DNA of 48,019 bases from Spirogloea muscicola (lineage: Eukaryota; Streptophyta; Zygnematophyceae; Spirogloeales; Spirogloeaceae), in assembly GCA_009602725.1 (NCBI GenBank), contig WELB01000025.1, positions 911,853-959,871 on the forward strand, read 5' to 3'. The translations under genes and the position numbers were made by a program. The notes beneath the pieces are model-generated. The model worked only from the letters and a program-made list of their open reading frames with translations, searched no databases and was not told the DNA's origin. Positions 24,278 through 34,196 of this stretch are shown one piece after another (within the stretch, counting starts at the first letter, position 1; the number at the start of each line of letters is the position of its first letter).

Positions 24278-25590
24278 ATGGCGGAAGTTGGCACCTGCCA
24301 GTTAGGGGAAATGACGATTGTGCTGACCACAGCAGAGCCGGTACACCAGCGGAGGCATCGGCTCAGCCCGGTGGAGTGGGCGCTGGTGCAGGTGCGCTGT
24401 GAGGAGCTAATGCAGGTGGGGCTCATCGAGGAGTCGGAGTCGCAATACGCGGCGCCGACGGTGATGCCAGCGAAGAAGGACCTTTTTGGCCAAAGGACGG
24501 AGAAGAGGATGTGCGGGGAACACCGCGCCCTGAATGAGGTGACTCAGCCTGATCACTATCCCATGCCCACCCGAGAGGAGATATTTGATGAGCTGGGTGC
24601 AGCGTGCGTCTTCAGCATCTTGGACCTGCGCCAGGATTTCGATCAGATTGGAATCGAGATGGAGGACAGGCCAAAGACAGCCTTCTGGGGAGCGGAGCGG
24701 CTCTACCGGTGGACGCGCATGCCATTTGGGTTGCGCAACGCCCCGGCCAGATTTCAACGCGTGATGGATCAGGTCTTGGCGGGGTTGCGCTTTGCCAGAT
24801 GCTACATTGACGGCGTGTTGGTGTTTAGCACAACGGTGGCAGAGCACGTGGCGCACGTGGAGGCGGTGCTGGGGAGGATTGGGACATCCGGAATGAAGTG
24901 TCACCCAGGCAAGTGCTGGTTTGGGGTGGGCACGGTATCGTATATGGGACATGAGGTAACACCAGGAGGGTTGGGCATGCAATGGGCGAAGGTGGACGCG
25001 TTGATGTGCGTGCCAGTGCCTACAAACATCAGCAGGCTGCGAGCCTTCCTGGGCCTGGCAAGCTTTTATCGGCAATTTGTGAAGGGCTTCCCCGCTGTCG
25101 TGAAGCCGCTGAATGAGCTGCCGAAGAAGGGGGAGCCGTGGGTGTGGACAGCGCCGCGGCAGCAGGCGTTCGAGGAGGTGAAGGAGCGCCTGTCTTCTGC
25201 GCCGGTGCTGAGGCGGCCGGACTACTCCAAGCCTTTCCACTTGCATACAGATTGGAGCCAACTGGAGCTGGGAGCAGTTTTGGTGCAGGAGGAGAAGGAG
25301 GGACAGGAGTATGTAGTAGCGTATGCGAGCCGTTCCAACAACGCCGCGGAGGCCAACTACAGCTCTTATGAGGGCGAGTGCCTTCGCGTCTTGTGGGCGG
25401 TGGTGCACTTCCGTCCATACTTGTATTGCAGAACATTTGTGCTGGTCACCGATCATCAGCCGTTGAAATGGCTTATGACGAACCAGAAGCTTACCGGCAA
25501 ACACGCAAGATGGGCGCTTACCCTGCAGGAGTACAACTTCGAGATCCGCCATTTGCGGGGGAGACACACTTGGACGCTGACGGCCTCAGC
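24278..25590 (+). pseudogene. Reverse transcriptase and RNase H domains
   Basis: A single open frame carries both. RT: QVGLIEESESQYAAPTVM, then SILDLRQDFDQIGIE (first catalytic Asp), then RMPFGLRNAPARFQRVMD, then CYIDGVLVF, where the catalytic YxDD motif has become YIDG, a loss expected to inactivate polymerisation. The LRAFLGLASFYRQFVKGF connection follows. RNase H (Ty3 type): HTDWSQLELGAVLVQ, VVAYASRS, SSYEGECLRVLWAV and LVTDHQPLKWL keep the D, E and D residues. The family end HLDADGLSRNP is reached only after a frameshift near 25560. Confidence 0.92.
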
Positions 25591-25711
25591 CGCAACCCCA
25601 AACCGAGCACTCAAGACAGGATTGAGGCACGGGCGGACCACAACAGTGCGGAGGTGGAGCTGCCCGCGTGGTCGGCTTCGGCGATGCTGCTGCAGCTGCT
25701 TGACACGACCG

Positions 25712-25815
25712 AAGGCCGCGCGGAAAGCGGACACCCTGACCACCTGCAGCGAGAATTCATGGGCTTCCGAAAGGGGCCCCTCCAGGTCGATCTACTCCTT
25801 CTGCCGGCCTGTTGG
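25712..25815 (+). repeat. Intra-element module, copy D (most diverged)
   Basis: Between RNase H and integrase: AAGGCCGCGCGGAAAGCG, GGACACCCTGACCACCTGCAG, CATGGGC...GGGGCCCCTCC, GGTCGATCTACTCC. One arm of the conserved stem has decayed. Only the first half of the module is recognisable. Confidence 0.75.
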
Positions 25816-26156
25816 ATTGGCGCAATGCGGTTTGAAGTCATCTCCGGCGTGGCGGCACAGTCCGACCACCGTGGCGTCTCAAATGAGCGGCGGCGCGGCG
25901 GGAGCAAGAGCGTTGGGAGGGTCGGGAGTGTGGAGCGGGAGCAGGCGATTGAAATACGCGGGGGTAACGAATAGCCTGGCCGCCGTTATGGAAGAGACCT
26001 CCAGGTGGTACTGTCGCCGTGGAGCCATGCCGCAGCTGCTAGGCTTTGCCACTAGCGATGTTGTATGTGAGGACAGGGGCGTGGCAGGAGGCAGATTGAC
26101 CACATATACTGCTCCGAGGCTCGTGCCAGGGGAGACCTCCCAGCAGGCGGCTGGGG

Positions 26157-27456
26157 GTGCTCCGGACGTGTGGAGCGACCTGGAGGCTGGAGTACCTCCA
26201 ATGGCCTGAACATCCGTCGGGGAGGAGCAAGGCGAGCAAGGACCGTGAGCAGCAGCGGGCGCAACGGTACCGGTGGCGCAAGGGCCACCTGCTGCTGTTG
26301 AAGAAGGATGGTGGGGAGAGAGTGGTGCCCAGGCCAGCAGAGCGGACGCCGTTGGTGCTGCAGCAGCATGAGCTGCTTGGGCACTTCGGGGTGAAGAGGA
26401 CCCACAGCCTGGTTGCGTGTGGTCACTGGTGGAAGGGGATGGCCAGGGATGTGGCTGCGGTGGTGGCGCGGTGCGAGGCCTGCGACCGCGTCCGAGCCAA
26501 CCTCATGGTGCGCAGCGTACAGCTGCATCCACTCCCATCAACGGACTCTTCTACAGGTGGAGTCTTGATTTGCAGGCGAGCTGCCACTGTCGAAGCGTGG
26601 GCTGTGCTAAATCTTGATTATGGTGGAGCACGCAAGCAAGTGGGTAGAAGTGGTTGCCATCACGGACAAGTCCAGCTCGCTGATCGCAGCTTGCTTCCTG
26701 CATCGGGTGTTGTGCCGCTTTGGGGCCTGCGCTGAGGTGCTCACCGATGGCGGTACCGAGTACCGCGGCGCGTACGACAAGTTGTTGGAGGACGCCTTGA
26801 TCGACCACAGGACGACCTCGCGCAACAACTTGCAGGCAGACGGGCTGGCGGAGCGGATGGTTCAGACAGTGAAGAGGGGACTGCAAAAGTTCTGCCTGGA
26901 GAGGGACACCAGGGATTGGGATCTATTCCTCCCCTGGTTGCTGCTGGGGTACCGCATGAGTAAGCAGGCGGCGCTGGCGAGCTACTCGCCGTACTTCTTG
27001 CTCTTTGGCAGGCATCCTCTGCTGCCAGCTGCCATCCGACCGCGGGTGGAGCCAGTGGTGCACATGAACAGCCCAGGGCGCTGGGTGGCGATCTGCGAGG
27101 AGTGCGGGAGGCTCTTCTGCAGGGTCATGCCGATGGCGATGGGCAACTTGGCAGTGGCGCAGCATCGCGACAAGCTGCGCTACTCGCAGGTGCGGTCAGG
27201 CAAGTACCAGCCACGGGTGATGAAGTTTGAGAGGGGTGACTACGTGTATGTGCAGCGCCAGCAGCGCAGCACCTTGGACGCGGGTGTCCGGCGGGTCGTC
27301 CTGCAAGTGAAGGAGGTGAGGCCCAGCGGCGTGCTGCTGCTGCAGGGCCGGTGCGGATGCACTGTTGCAGAGCACCAGCGCAACTGTGAGCCGTGCCATC
27401 TTCCCGACCTGGACTGCACTGTCGACTACACCTTGGTGTGGACGAGGAGGGGATGA
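26157..27456 (+). pseudogene. Integrase (zinc-binding, core and C-terminal regions)
   Basis: HHCC zinc finger: QQHELLGHFGVKRT followed by CEACDRV. Core D,D-35-E: first Asp in GLFYRWSLDLQ (in a different frame), second in VLTDGGTEYRG, Glu in LQADGLAERMVQTVKRGL, followed by WLLLGYRMSKQAAL and SPYFLLFGRHPLLP. The C-terminal part has YVYVQRQQRSTLDAGV and the basic barrel region. It would insert element cDNA into the chromosome. Frameshifts near 26540 and 26610 separate finger, first Asp and rest of the core. Confidence 0.9.
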
Positions 27457-27599
27457 GGTGTGAAGTGTGTGGCGGCTTGAACACTGAGCCGCCCATGCTG
27501 CTATGCGACCGCTGTAACGAAGGGTGGCACACTGGCTGCTTGCAGCCACCTCTTGCTGAGGTGCCGGCCGGGCAGTGGTTCTGTCCGCGCTGCGCATAG
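27452..27599 (+). CDS. PHD finger at the end of Pol
   Basis: A complete C4HC3 PHD finger: MRCEVCGG, PMLLCDRCNEGWHTGC, VPAGQWFCPRCA, stop at 27597-27599. All eight zinc ligands are present. PHD fingers of this type often read the histone H3 N-terminus, so it could guide integration as chromodomains do in other Ty3 elements. It is in a different frame from the integrase, which ends at 27456. The two overlap by a few codons, so one indel separates them. The open frame begins at 27393. Confidence 0.85.
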
Positions 27600-27600
27600 T

Positions 27601-27989
27601 GCTGTCATAGTTAGGGTGCTTAGCCGTCAGAGGATGCAGCTGCCTCTCGGGTCCAGGCAGCTGGGAAGGGGGTGTGGCGACTCTTCTGCCACATTCTTTG
27701 CAGGTCTGCTCATCTGGTAGTGAGGCTATGCAGGGCACGCTGCTGCCAGCCAAGCAGAGTTCCTGGCCTGTAGGCGGGGCTTCAGGTGTGGCAATTTGAC
27801 GTATTGTGAGCGCTGAACGGGCAGGCACGACAATGTAAATGTCACGCTTCAAGAGGTCAACAGTGCAGGCAGGTCATGTGACCTGTCCTCACCAATCTGT
27901 ACACTATCTACACAGGGAGCTGGTGGAGTCTCTCCCAAGTAGAATGCTAGTGAACCGAAAAGTAAATGTGCAGGTAGATATATACATAA
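27601..27989. other. 3' flank of the Ty3-type element
   Basis: Contains a purine-rich GGGAAGGGGGTGTGG stretch (about 27661-27675) that could be a polypurine tract just before an LTR beginning with TG, but no matching 5' LTR was found. Nothing else is recognised. Confidence 0.35.
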
Positions 27990-28001
27990 GAGCTGCTGGG
28001 G

Positions 28002-28054
28002 GGATGATACATGACACCCTCATGGAGGTATTTGGGGGGTGTCGTGCATCATCC
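28002..28054 (-). repeat. Conserved stem-loop in the 3' region of paralog copy 1
   Basis: The arms GGATGATACATGACACCC and GGGTGTCGTGCATCATCC pair over 18 positions around a CCCTCATGGAGGT-type loop. It lies about 100 bp past the stop codon of the minus-strand gene, so it would sit in the 3' UTR. Copy 2 has the same structure with changed bases. Confidence 0.75.
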
Positions 28055-28106
28055 ATCAATGTACATGGTATAATGTACATGTATCTACATCCTTAGCAGC
28101 GGTGGT

Positions 28107-28182
28107 CCTCGCTTTCACCTAGCGATCCGGTCCCAGAGCTCTATCCTCGCTTTCACCTAGCGATCCGGTCCCAGAGCTCTAT
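28107..28182. repeat. Perfect 38-bp tandem duplication across the stop codon of copy 1
   Basis: Two identical 38-bp units (28107-28144 and 28145-28182) that start CCTCGCTTTCACC and end CCAGAGCTCTAT. The second carries the codons for ELWDRIAR and the stop. The first is an exact extra copy downstream. Identity implies a very recent event. Confidence 0.9.
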
Positions 28183-29440
28183 CAATCTGTGAAGGCCCAA
28201 GTGTTCGACCAACAGTTGGTCTGCTTCAGATAGTACCACTGTTGGCGCCTGCACAAGGCACTGGGCCCACTTTTGGAGGTCAAAAGACCCGACTTGTCTC
28301 AGAGAGTCAGGATGATGAATTACAGCTGGAGTGTGGAAATTGGATTCTTTCAGAGCATCGTGTCTGCCAAGCACTCATTGATGGCTAGGAGCACTCTCGG
28401 AGCAATACTTGATGTGAAGCACATCTTCCGGCCTTCAAGAGCTTGTAGCATTCCTACGAACACAAAGTCGCACCTCAACAACATCAGAAAAACACTGGGT
28501 GGTGTCCAATGAGGATTCGCAGCACCAAATGGCAACAGGACAACCAGAGCAGACAAGTGCATCAGCGGCATTGTATATGAAGGCATGAAGGCTTGAGCTC
28601 ATTCTCTGCACCAGCAGCCACGGGAAGGACCTCCGTAACACAGAGTTGCACCTCAAGGACACCAGGTGAAAGCTGGTTGGTCCCCACCAGGGGTGCCAGA
28701 TGCTTGACTACCTACAGGAGAAAGGGAGCAGACGAATGCATCAGCCGCACTGGTATGCAGGCATCACGGCTTGAGCATGGCCTCTGCACCCTCAATCACT
28801 CCCGGTGGCACCAGTGTGGCCCACTCTTTGGGGGCCGCACTGCCGCACCTCAACGACACCAGGAATGGTGTGGATGGTCTCCATCGACGCTCGTGCAAAA
28901 CTGTTGAGACAGACAGACAGAGAGAGCAAACAACTAGATTAGCAGCTGTTGATACGCAGGCAGTAAGGCTTGAGCACAGACTCTGCACCTGCCAAGTGGT
29001 GGCAGTGTGGCGCTACTTCAGTGCACAGAGTCGTACCTCAACGGCAGCAGGAGACTTCAGATGTGCAGCACAGCACCACCTCTGTGCAGAATCCTCTCGT
29101 CTGAGTACTTTGCTGGGACCAACAAGGTCGAACCGATCTGCGCAGACAGCTGCGCGTGTCACCGCCAGGTGGGGTGACAGAGCCCGCAAGGAGTCAGCGG
29201 AGGCCCATGGACGGCCGCGGCGAGTGGCCGCGGCTCCTCTGCTGGTGACTGCACGCGTGCTAGCGCGGCGCCGGGGCCGGCGATCGACCGGCCGCAGATG
29301 TCTGCGGATGGCGGCGAGGCAGGCCTCGGGCCCCGGCGGGCGTCAGGGCGACTGCTGGCGGGGCCTCCCGGAGGAGCGGCGGGAGGCGGGCGGCGGCTCG
29401 GCGGCGGCGGCGGCGCGGGCGTGGGCGGGGCGGACATGGT

Positions 29441-30138
29441 GCGAGTATGGGGCTATATTAGCGCGGGAGGGAGGGAGGAGGGAGGGACTCGGCGCGGCCC
29501 CGGGCCGACCGAGCGGCAGCGGGCCCGCCGTGCCGGTGGGTATGGGCGTCACACCAGCGCGCGTGACACTTGTGCGGCGCGGTTGTCCGCCGCATGGCAG
29601 TGGGGATCGCAGGGCGCGCCACCGGCCCGGGCGGGGGGGAGGGCGGCGGCCGAGGGACCATCTTCCCGACGCGGCGGCGGCGACGGGGGCGGCGGAAGCG
29701 GAAGAGCCAGACCCCCCGGAGGAAGGTGCTGTGAGCAAGGAGTGGCACAGTTTCGATGCGGCCATGAAGGCGCCTGAGTGGCTGAGGGGCAGAACCTCGC
29801 GAATCTCCTGCGGGATCTCCCGCAGAACCTCCACACCCTCCACAGTGCGGCGGGCCGCGCACAGGGTGGCGGGAGACCCCCGTGGCTGGTGGCGGTACAC
29901 CACCGCCACCCTGCCCCTTCTCGCTCAGCATCTTGTGGTTCCACATCTGAATTTGGGTCCAATTCAGAGCTTTCTTCTCTAAGTGCCGCCATCTTCTTTC
30001 GCAGCCCTCGTCGCCATTTCGTATGCACTTCTATACAGGCATGTCCATCTATTTCTTCCTTCCGCTCAAAGGGGGCGAGAGGCAGCCCCTGAGCTCCGCA
30101 GCCCCGTCCACTTGCAAGAAAGAGCGCGCCCATAGAAG
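29441..30138. other. GC-rich region without a recognised gene
   Basis: The 29.4-29.9 kb part is GC-rich with long overlapping ORFs on both strands of low-complexity composition. A minus-strand stretch (29909-29770) reads like ordinary protein but matches nothing I know. It may be the promoter side of copy 1. Confidence 0.3.
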
Positions 30139-30296
30139 ATGAGCTCGCCCATAGAAGAGAGGAGCTGGCAGAAGCCAGCCAAAAAAGAATGGACAAAATC
30201 CAAAAGAAGGGAAACACACTAGCTAGGCATCGAGACAACTAGACATGACGGAACCACACGAAGTTCAAAACCCGCGGGTGAGCAACATCAGGTCAG
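30139..30296 (+). repeat. Hairpin repeat, subfamily A, with extended 3' flank
   Basis: GAGCTCGCCCATAGAAGAG, then GGAGCTGGCAGAAGCCAGCC, then AAAAAAGAATGGACAAAATC, followed by about 95 bp (ACACACTAGCTAGGCATC...CACACGAAGTTCAAAACC) also present at 40352-40470 and 42335-42419. The shared flank shows the repeat unit is about 155 bp. Confidence 0.85.
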
Positions 30297-30401
30297 AGTA
30301 GCTCGAAGCTGGAAAAGATGCAGCCGGACGAGACCCGGAAGCAGCAACAAGAGCACGGCCCGCGCGCGAGCTATCGTTCTGGCATAGAGGATAGTAACCT
30401 G

Positions 30402-30530
30402 CAAAAGCCAGCCCAAAATAGAATCACAAAGGACGAGAAGGGGGCCAGGGGAAGTGCTCGCCCATTGAGAATAGGGGCTGGAACAACCAGCCCGAAAAAG
30501 AATGAACAGAGTAGGGGAAGCGCTGACAAG
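30402..30530 (+). repeat. Hairpin repeat, subfamily B, two units in tandem
   Basis: AAAGCCAGCCCAAAATAGAATC...GGGGCCAGGGGAAGTG is followed directly by GCTCGCCCATTGAGAATAG, GGGGCTGG...CCAGCCC and AAAAAGAATGAACAG. The first unit lacks its 5' arm. Confidence 0.75.
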
Positions 30531-30732
30531 CACACCTTCGGCCCCGGAGACGCCACGCGCCGACCACATCTATCCGACCTATTATGTACCTGCTACAACA
30601 GCGCTCACGTCGAGTTTCGGTTGGTTGTTGCCGTACCATTCATCTCCGACGATTGCTTTTGTCGGGGCCCGTCAAGGATGCGGAGGTGGCTGCACACGTG
30701 GAGTCTTTGGCACGTCATTTATCTAGCACGGT

Positions 30733-30972
30733 GTGAAAGGGTCTCCAGCTCTGCTGCGGTCAGCAACCGTACGTAATGTCTGCCTGTGCCACGATTGGCA
30801 GCAGTGCATCACTCCTTTTGCTGATTTCTTTCCAGCAGGTCATGTCTACTTCTTTGTTAGTTGTTCCTATGATTTGGTCTATTCCACATCTGTCTATGTG
30901 CTTCTTGCCTTTTACGACATCTTTTCGCCGGCTAGCTATTCAGAGCTGCATCTCTTGACGAGAGGTTACTGA
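30733..30972 (+). mobile_element. Non-LTR retrotransposon C-terminal fragment
   Basis: Only the last part of an ORF survives: DIFSPASYSELHLLTRGY then TGA (30970-30972). The same ending (SDLHLLTRG, SDLWLLSRGY, YMLTRGY) marks the other copies in this window. Directly followed by a subfamily D hairpin (30973-31022). Confidence 0.65.
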
Positions 30973-31022
30973 TCCTTTTTTGGGCTGGCCTCTCCCAGCC
31001 ACCAGTCAATCTGGCCGCGCTT
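30973..31022 (-). repeat. Hairpin repeat, subfamily D, as the tail of the preceding fragment
   Basis: TTTTTGGGCTGGCCTCTCCC, AGCCACCAGTCAATCTGG, CCGCGC. It begins right after the stop codon of the retrotransposon fragment. Given as minus because copies at 38036 and 41983 are in the opposite direction. Confidence 0.8.
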
Positions 31023-31039
31023 GCTTTTTACTTGGCCAC

Positions 31040-34000
31040 TCAACCCTTCCATCATTCAATGCGCACTCCTTTTCCCCCCGCCGATCCTACCGCGCCACCC
31101 GCAGCAGAATGCGTGTGTATTAAGACATCGGGAGGCCATGTGATCACCCGCAGCGTGATCGCCTCCACTTTTGCAGCAGCTACTCCGTCCTCTCATCAGC
31201 AGCCGCGTTTCTCTCCGTCTCCACACTCCACTCTCTCGTCTCTCCGCCACCGCCGCCACCGCCGCTGGCCTTTACTCCGCCGTGGCCGCCGCATCCTCCA
31301 TTGCCGCCCTCGCCAGCACCATCACCGCCGCCATCGCCAACCCCTTTGACGTCGCCCTCTTTCACACCGCCGCCATTCCGTCCGCTGTCACGCCCACCAC
31401 CGCCGCCACCGCCACGGCCACCGGCACCGCCACCGGCACCGCCACCACCATCACCGCCGCTTTCCCAGCCTACTCCACTACCTACCCACAGCCGCCATAG
31501 CCTCCGCCACCTTTTTAATCACCGGGTCCCTCTGCCACCATCGTCATGCCTCTGTCTCGACTGCCTCCGCTAACGACTTCAACATACCCACCTTCACTGA
31601 AAGCCCCGCCATCACCGCCGCCCTCCCCCCCTGTCATCCCCACTGTTCACTTCAACTTATGACTGCCTCCGCTATGCCCCCATCATTGCTCTTTTCCACC
31701 ATTATTATTGCCGCTGTACCAACTGCCTTTGCCACCGCCCTTGTCTCCACCTCCACGGTCTGAGCCTCTGCCGTGAAAGCACTGCCAGCGGCCCTGCAAA
31801 GGCGGGCGCGGTCTGATCCAGCACGAGCGCACCTGCACACGGCGTGGACTGTGCTGAGCACACACCGATTGCAGCTGCAGCGGGTGGCAGCTGAGGTTGC
31901 CCAGGATGGCAGGTCTCTAGCAGGGCCTGCGCCACCCAGTCCTCACTGCTGGCAGTGGGCTGCAGACCTTGACCTTGCTGTGGTCCACGGTTGGAAGGCC
32001 CTCCTTCTCCTCCGACATGTTCCCCGCTGGGCATGCCGGCACTACAGTCAAGCCCTCCATCCTGTGATGCAGCGTACTGTGGTTGACCACCGTGCCGAGG
32101 CAGCATAGACATCGTCGTCCTTTTTCTTTGGGTTGCTGCTCGGGAGTGCACCTCACGAGGGCCACAGTCAGGTTCTCCAGCCCCTCTTGAAACGCATCTT
32201 CCTGTCTGACAGTGGGAAGTGAGAGGAGCTTCTGGCGCATCATGATGCCTCGGTGGCTGCAGCGGCAGCCCAATGCCGTGCCTCGCAGGTGGCGCCACTG
32301 CCAGACAGGGCAGCAGGCGTCTGCCGCGCTCCCCGCTTTGGCCACGCAGGCAAACTGTAGTGGGCTGTGCAGGTGCTGGACACTTTGGTGCTGGCGCCCG
32401 TGAATGTGTTCATATGCATGCCCTCAGGACCCTCCACACCCCCAACGAGCCTTCCCCTGCCCTCGTGGCTGGCCTCCTGTGCACTGCAGGAGAACGTGGT
32501 CTTGGATGCTGCCCTCCGCAAGGCCCTGCAGAGCAGCCAGCGTGCAGCTGCGGGGAGCACCTCGCACTAGCTCACGGAGAACCTGCAGGAGCTCTTTCTG
32601 AAGGAGGACAAGGTAGACTTCTGGGTGTTGCAGCAGGTGTGACAGCACCTCACACTGGACAATGTCCCCGCCAGCATCTGTGACGCGCTCTGCTCTAGCA
32701 CCTTGCTTGCACTCAGCAAGGCAAATAGGAGGGTCCGGCCAAGTCCTGTGGCAACAGCACACAGAGCAGGCCCAAACCAATCTGGCGCCTTACTAGTACG
32801 GCGGCCGCCTGTGAAGCGGCAACGAAGCCGTGTTCACGGAGTGCAGGCAACTCTGGATATTCACTCCGAGTGGAATTTCTTATGGTGGCTGTCCGCAGTG
32901 CTTTCTACTACGTGGAGAGTTGTACCGCCGAGGAGCTGCCGGAGGTCGTCCCATCCCTCCTGCCCTTCTTCAAGCTTGGCTGTGGCCAGCCTAGCGACTT
33001 CCTCTGGAGGACAGCAAGCGACAAGGTGGAGACCCTTGATTCCACCTTGGGCTATCCTGGGCTGCTGCACCACGTTGCTTCCCTGCTTTCAATCCTTTTT
33101 TGGCTTCACTGGCCCCATAGCTGACGTGGAGGAAGGCTTCCAATGTCATCGCAACTGAGGAGCATTTGCAACTCGGCAGGCTGCTCCTTTCCCTCCCTAC
33201 AACTCCTGCTCACCCCCGTCTCCTCCCTTGCCCAAGCACCAGAGAAAGGCACTCAGGCTAGACTCACGACGCAGTTAAAGATGAGCGTTGCAGGATGTTG
33301 AGGACGATGCCGGAACTTGAGAACACTCACAGATGCTTAGCAAGACTCACCTCCCTTTGCCACACCTTATACTACTGACTGGGTCAGCACGCACGCCATA
33401 TCCAATGCCGTTATGTCAGCCCTGGAGCCTCTCAGACGCTCCGGCTCTTCCTTGGCTTCACCCCCACGTCTTTGATAGGAGTTCGCCAGTGTGAGTGCAG
33501 CTTCGTGCGGAGGGGATGATTTCCGTGCACATGTTGTGATGCCCTGATTGCCCTGAGATAGTGGACATTCAGAACTTCCTTTGGGATGCCTTGGCGGGCT
33601 TGGTGGACGACGCCGGCTACCACGCAGTCATGGAGGTGAACAGAATCTCGCAATCACCACAGACAACCAGGGACGTCATCACCGTTGTACCCTAGACATT
33701 GTGGGTGTACGACCTGGAGGAGAGGACCACAAGCCTTGGTCAATGTTGTTGTCAGATGGATGCATATGAAGGTTGGGCGTCGAACTACAGTGCTGGCCAC
33801 GCAGTAGATAGTGCAGAGCAGACGAAGATGCAGCCCTACTCCGACTACCCCCGCTGCGATCACCTTGTACTAGCCGCCGTCGATATCTTTGGCTGCATAG
33901 GCCTCGCTTCCACACTCTATTCGACAATGATGCTAGTCTAGGATATGCATGACTTGAGGATGTGCGTCCGGCTGAGATGGGCTTGCCGGCAGCATATCTG

Positions 34001-34196
34001 TTGGTTTTGCATTGTCGTGTATCAGCCTGTTTGCTCATGCTCTGCACCTGAAAGCTGGGCAGGCTTTTGTTGGTAGCAGAAAGGGCTTTTGTTGGTCGCA
34101 GAAGAGCTTCAGAAGGGCCGTCTGTTATTTGGACATTTATCAGTATGCTTATATGCTGACCCGTGGTTACCGAGCGGGTCAGCTGAGCAGCACATG
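31040..34196 (+). mobile_element. Non-LTR (LINE-type) retrotransposon copy 1, heavily decayed
   Basis: Pieces of one LINE ORF appear in order in shifting frames: a Pro/Ala/Thr-rich low-complexity start (31170-31500), ICDALCSSTLLALSKANRRV (the RT segment before the fingers, 32670-32740), VHGVQATLDIHSEWNFLMVA (RT motif A region, 32835-32890), VPSLLPFFKLGCGQPSDFLW, then WDALAGLVDDAGYHAVMEVN (33575-33640), HLVLAAVDIFGCIGL (33860-33905), and a C-terminal SLFAHALHLKAGQAFVG...YMLTRGY (34020-34175). RT motif C (Y/F-A-D-D) is not recognisable. Many stops and frameshifts make it inactive. Assignment rests on the parallel order in copy 2. Confidence 0.6.
31200..31470 (+). repeat. CCG/CCA triplet-rich low-complexity tract
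   Basis: CACCGCCGCCACCGCC-type triplets give Pro-, Ala/Thr- or His-Arg-rich readings in the three frames. No frame is convincing as a domain. Confidence 0.8.

Larger units (their letters stand above)
20072..27600 (+). mobile_element. Degenerate Ty3/Gypsy-type retrotransposon with a DNA methyltransferase and a PHD finger
   Basis: One element, all domains on +, in the order Gag (20072-21204), zinc knuckle (about 21285), protease (22130-22450), cytosine-5 methyltransferase (22840-23869), RT (24278-25100), RNase H (25220-25590), integrase (26250-27450), PHD finger (27452-27596). RT-RH-before-integrase order defines the Ty3/Gypsy type. The coding frame changes at about 20905, 22000, 23640, 25560, 26150, 26540, 26610 and 27440, and there are in-frame stops at 21202, 22932 and 23472, so this copy cannot be autonomous. 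LTRs were not found. The module repeats and the nad1 insert are listed separately. Confidence 0.88.
27990..29440 (-). pseudogene. Paralogous locus copy 1 with tandemly duplicated exons (unknown function)
   Basis: Minus-strand gene or gene remnant, paralogous to 35.0-36.6 kb and 46.3-48.0 kb. The last segment (28374-28153) ends KWAQCLVQAPTVVLSEADQ and HLIGL-like residues to ELWDRIAR-stop; copy 2 ends in a matching form ELWDQFPR-stop. Upstream, repeated exon-like blocks of about 110 bp follow pyrimidine-rich TGTAG or CAACAG acceptors (28713, 28904). The block at 28713 reads LVGTNQLSPGVLEVQLCVTE. These blocks look vaguely like armadillo-type helices, but I cannot assign a family. The GC-rich 5' part (29159-29437) may be a first exon rich in Pro/Ala. 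Expression and exact exons are unknown. Confidence 0.45.

Noticed and set aside
24407-25567. 386-codon minus-strand ORF opposite the RT region
   Set aside because: It is the antisense shadow of the RT/RNase H frame, and its residues form no known domain.
27661-27690. Purine-rich tract as polypurine tract and LTR start
   Set aside because: No second LTR copy was found upstream of Gag, so the border cannot be confirmed.
27990-29110. Regularly spaced repeated blocks considered as a CRISPR-like array
   Set aside because: Blocks are about 110 bp, diverged, with splice-acceptor-like borders, in a eukaryotic genome. Tandem exons explain them better.
31917-32345. 142-codon minus-strand ORF opposite LINE copy 1
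   Set aside because: Cys-rich by chance. The plus strand holds matching LINE segments, and no zinc-finger spacing is regular.
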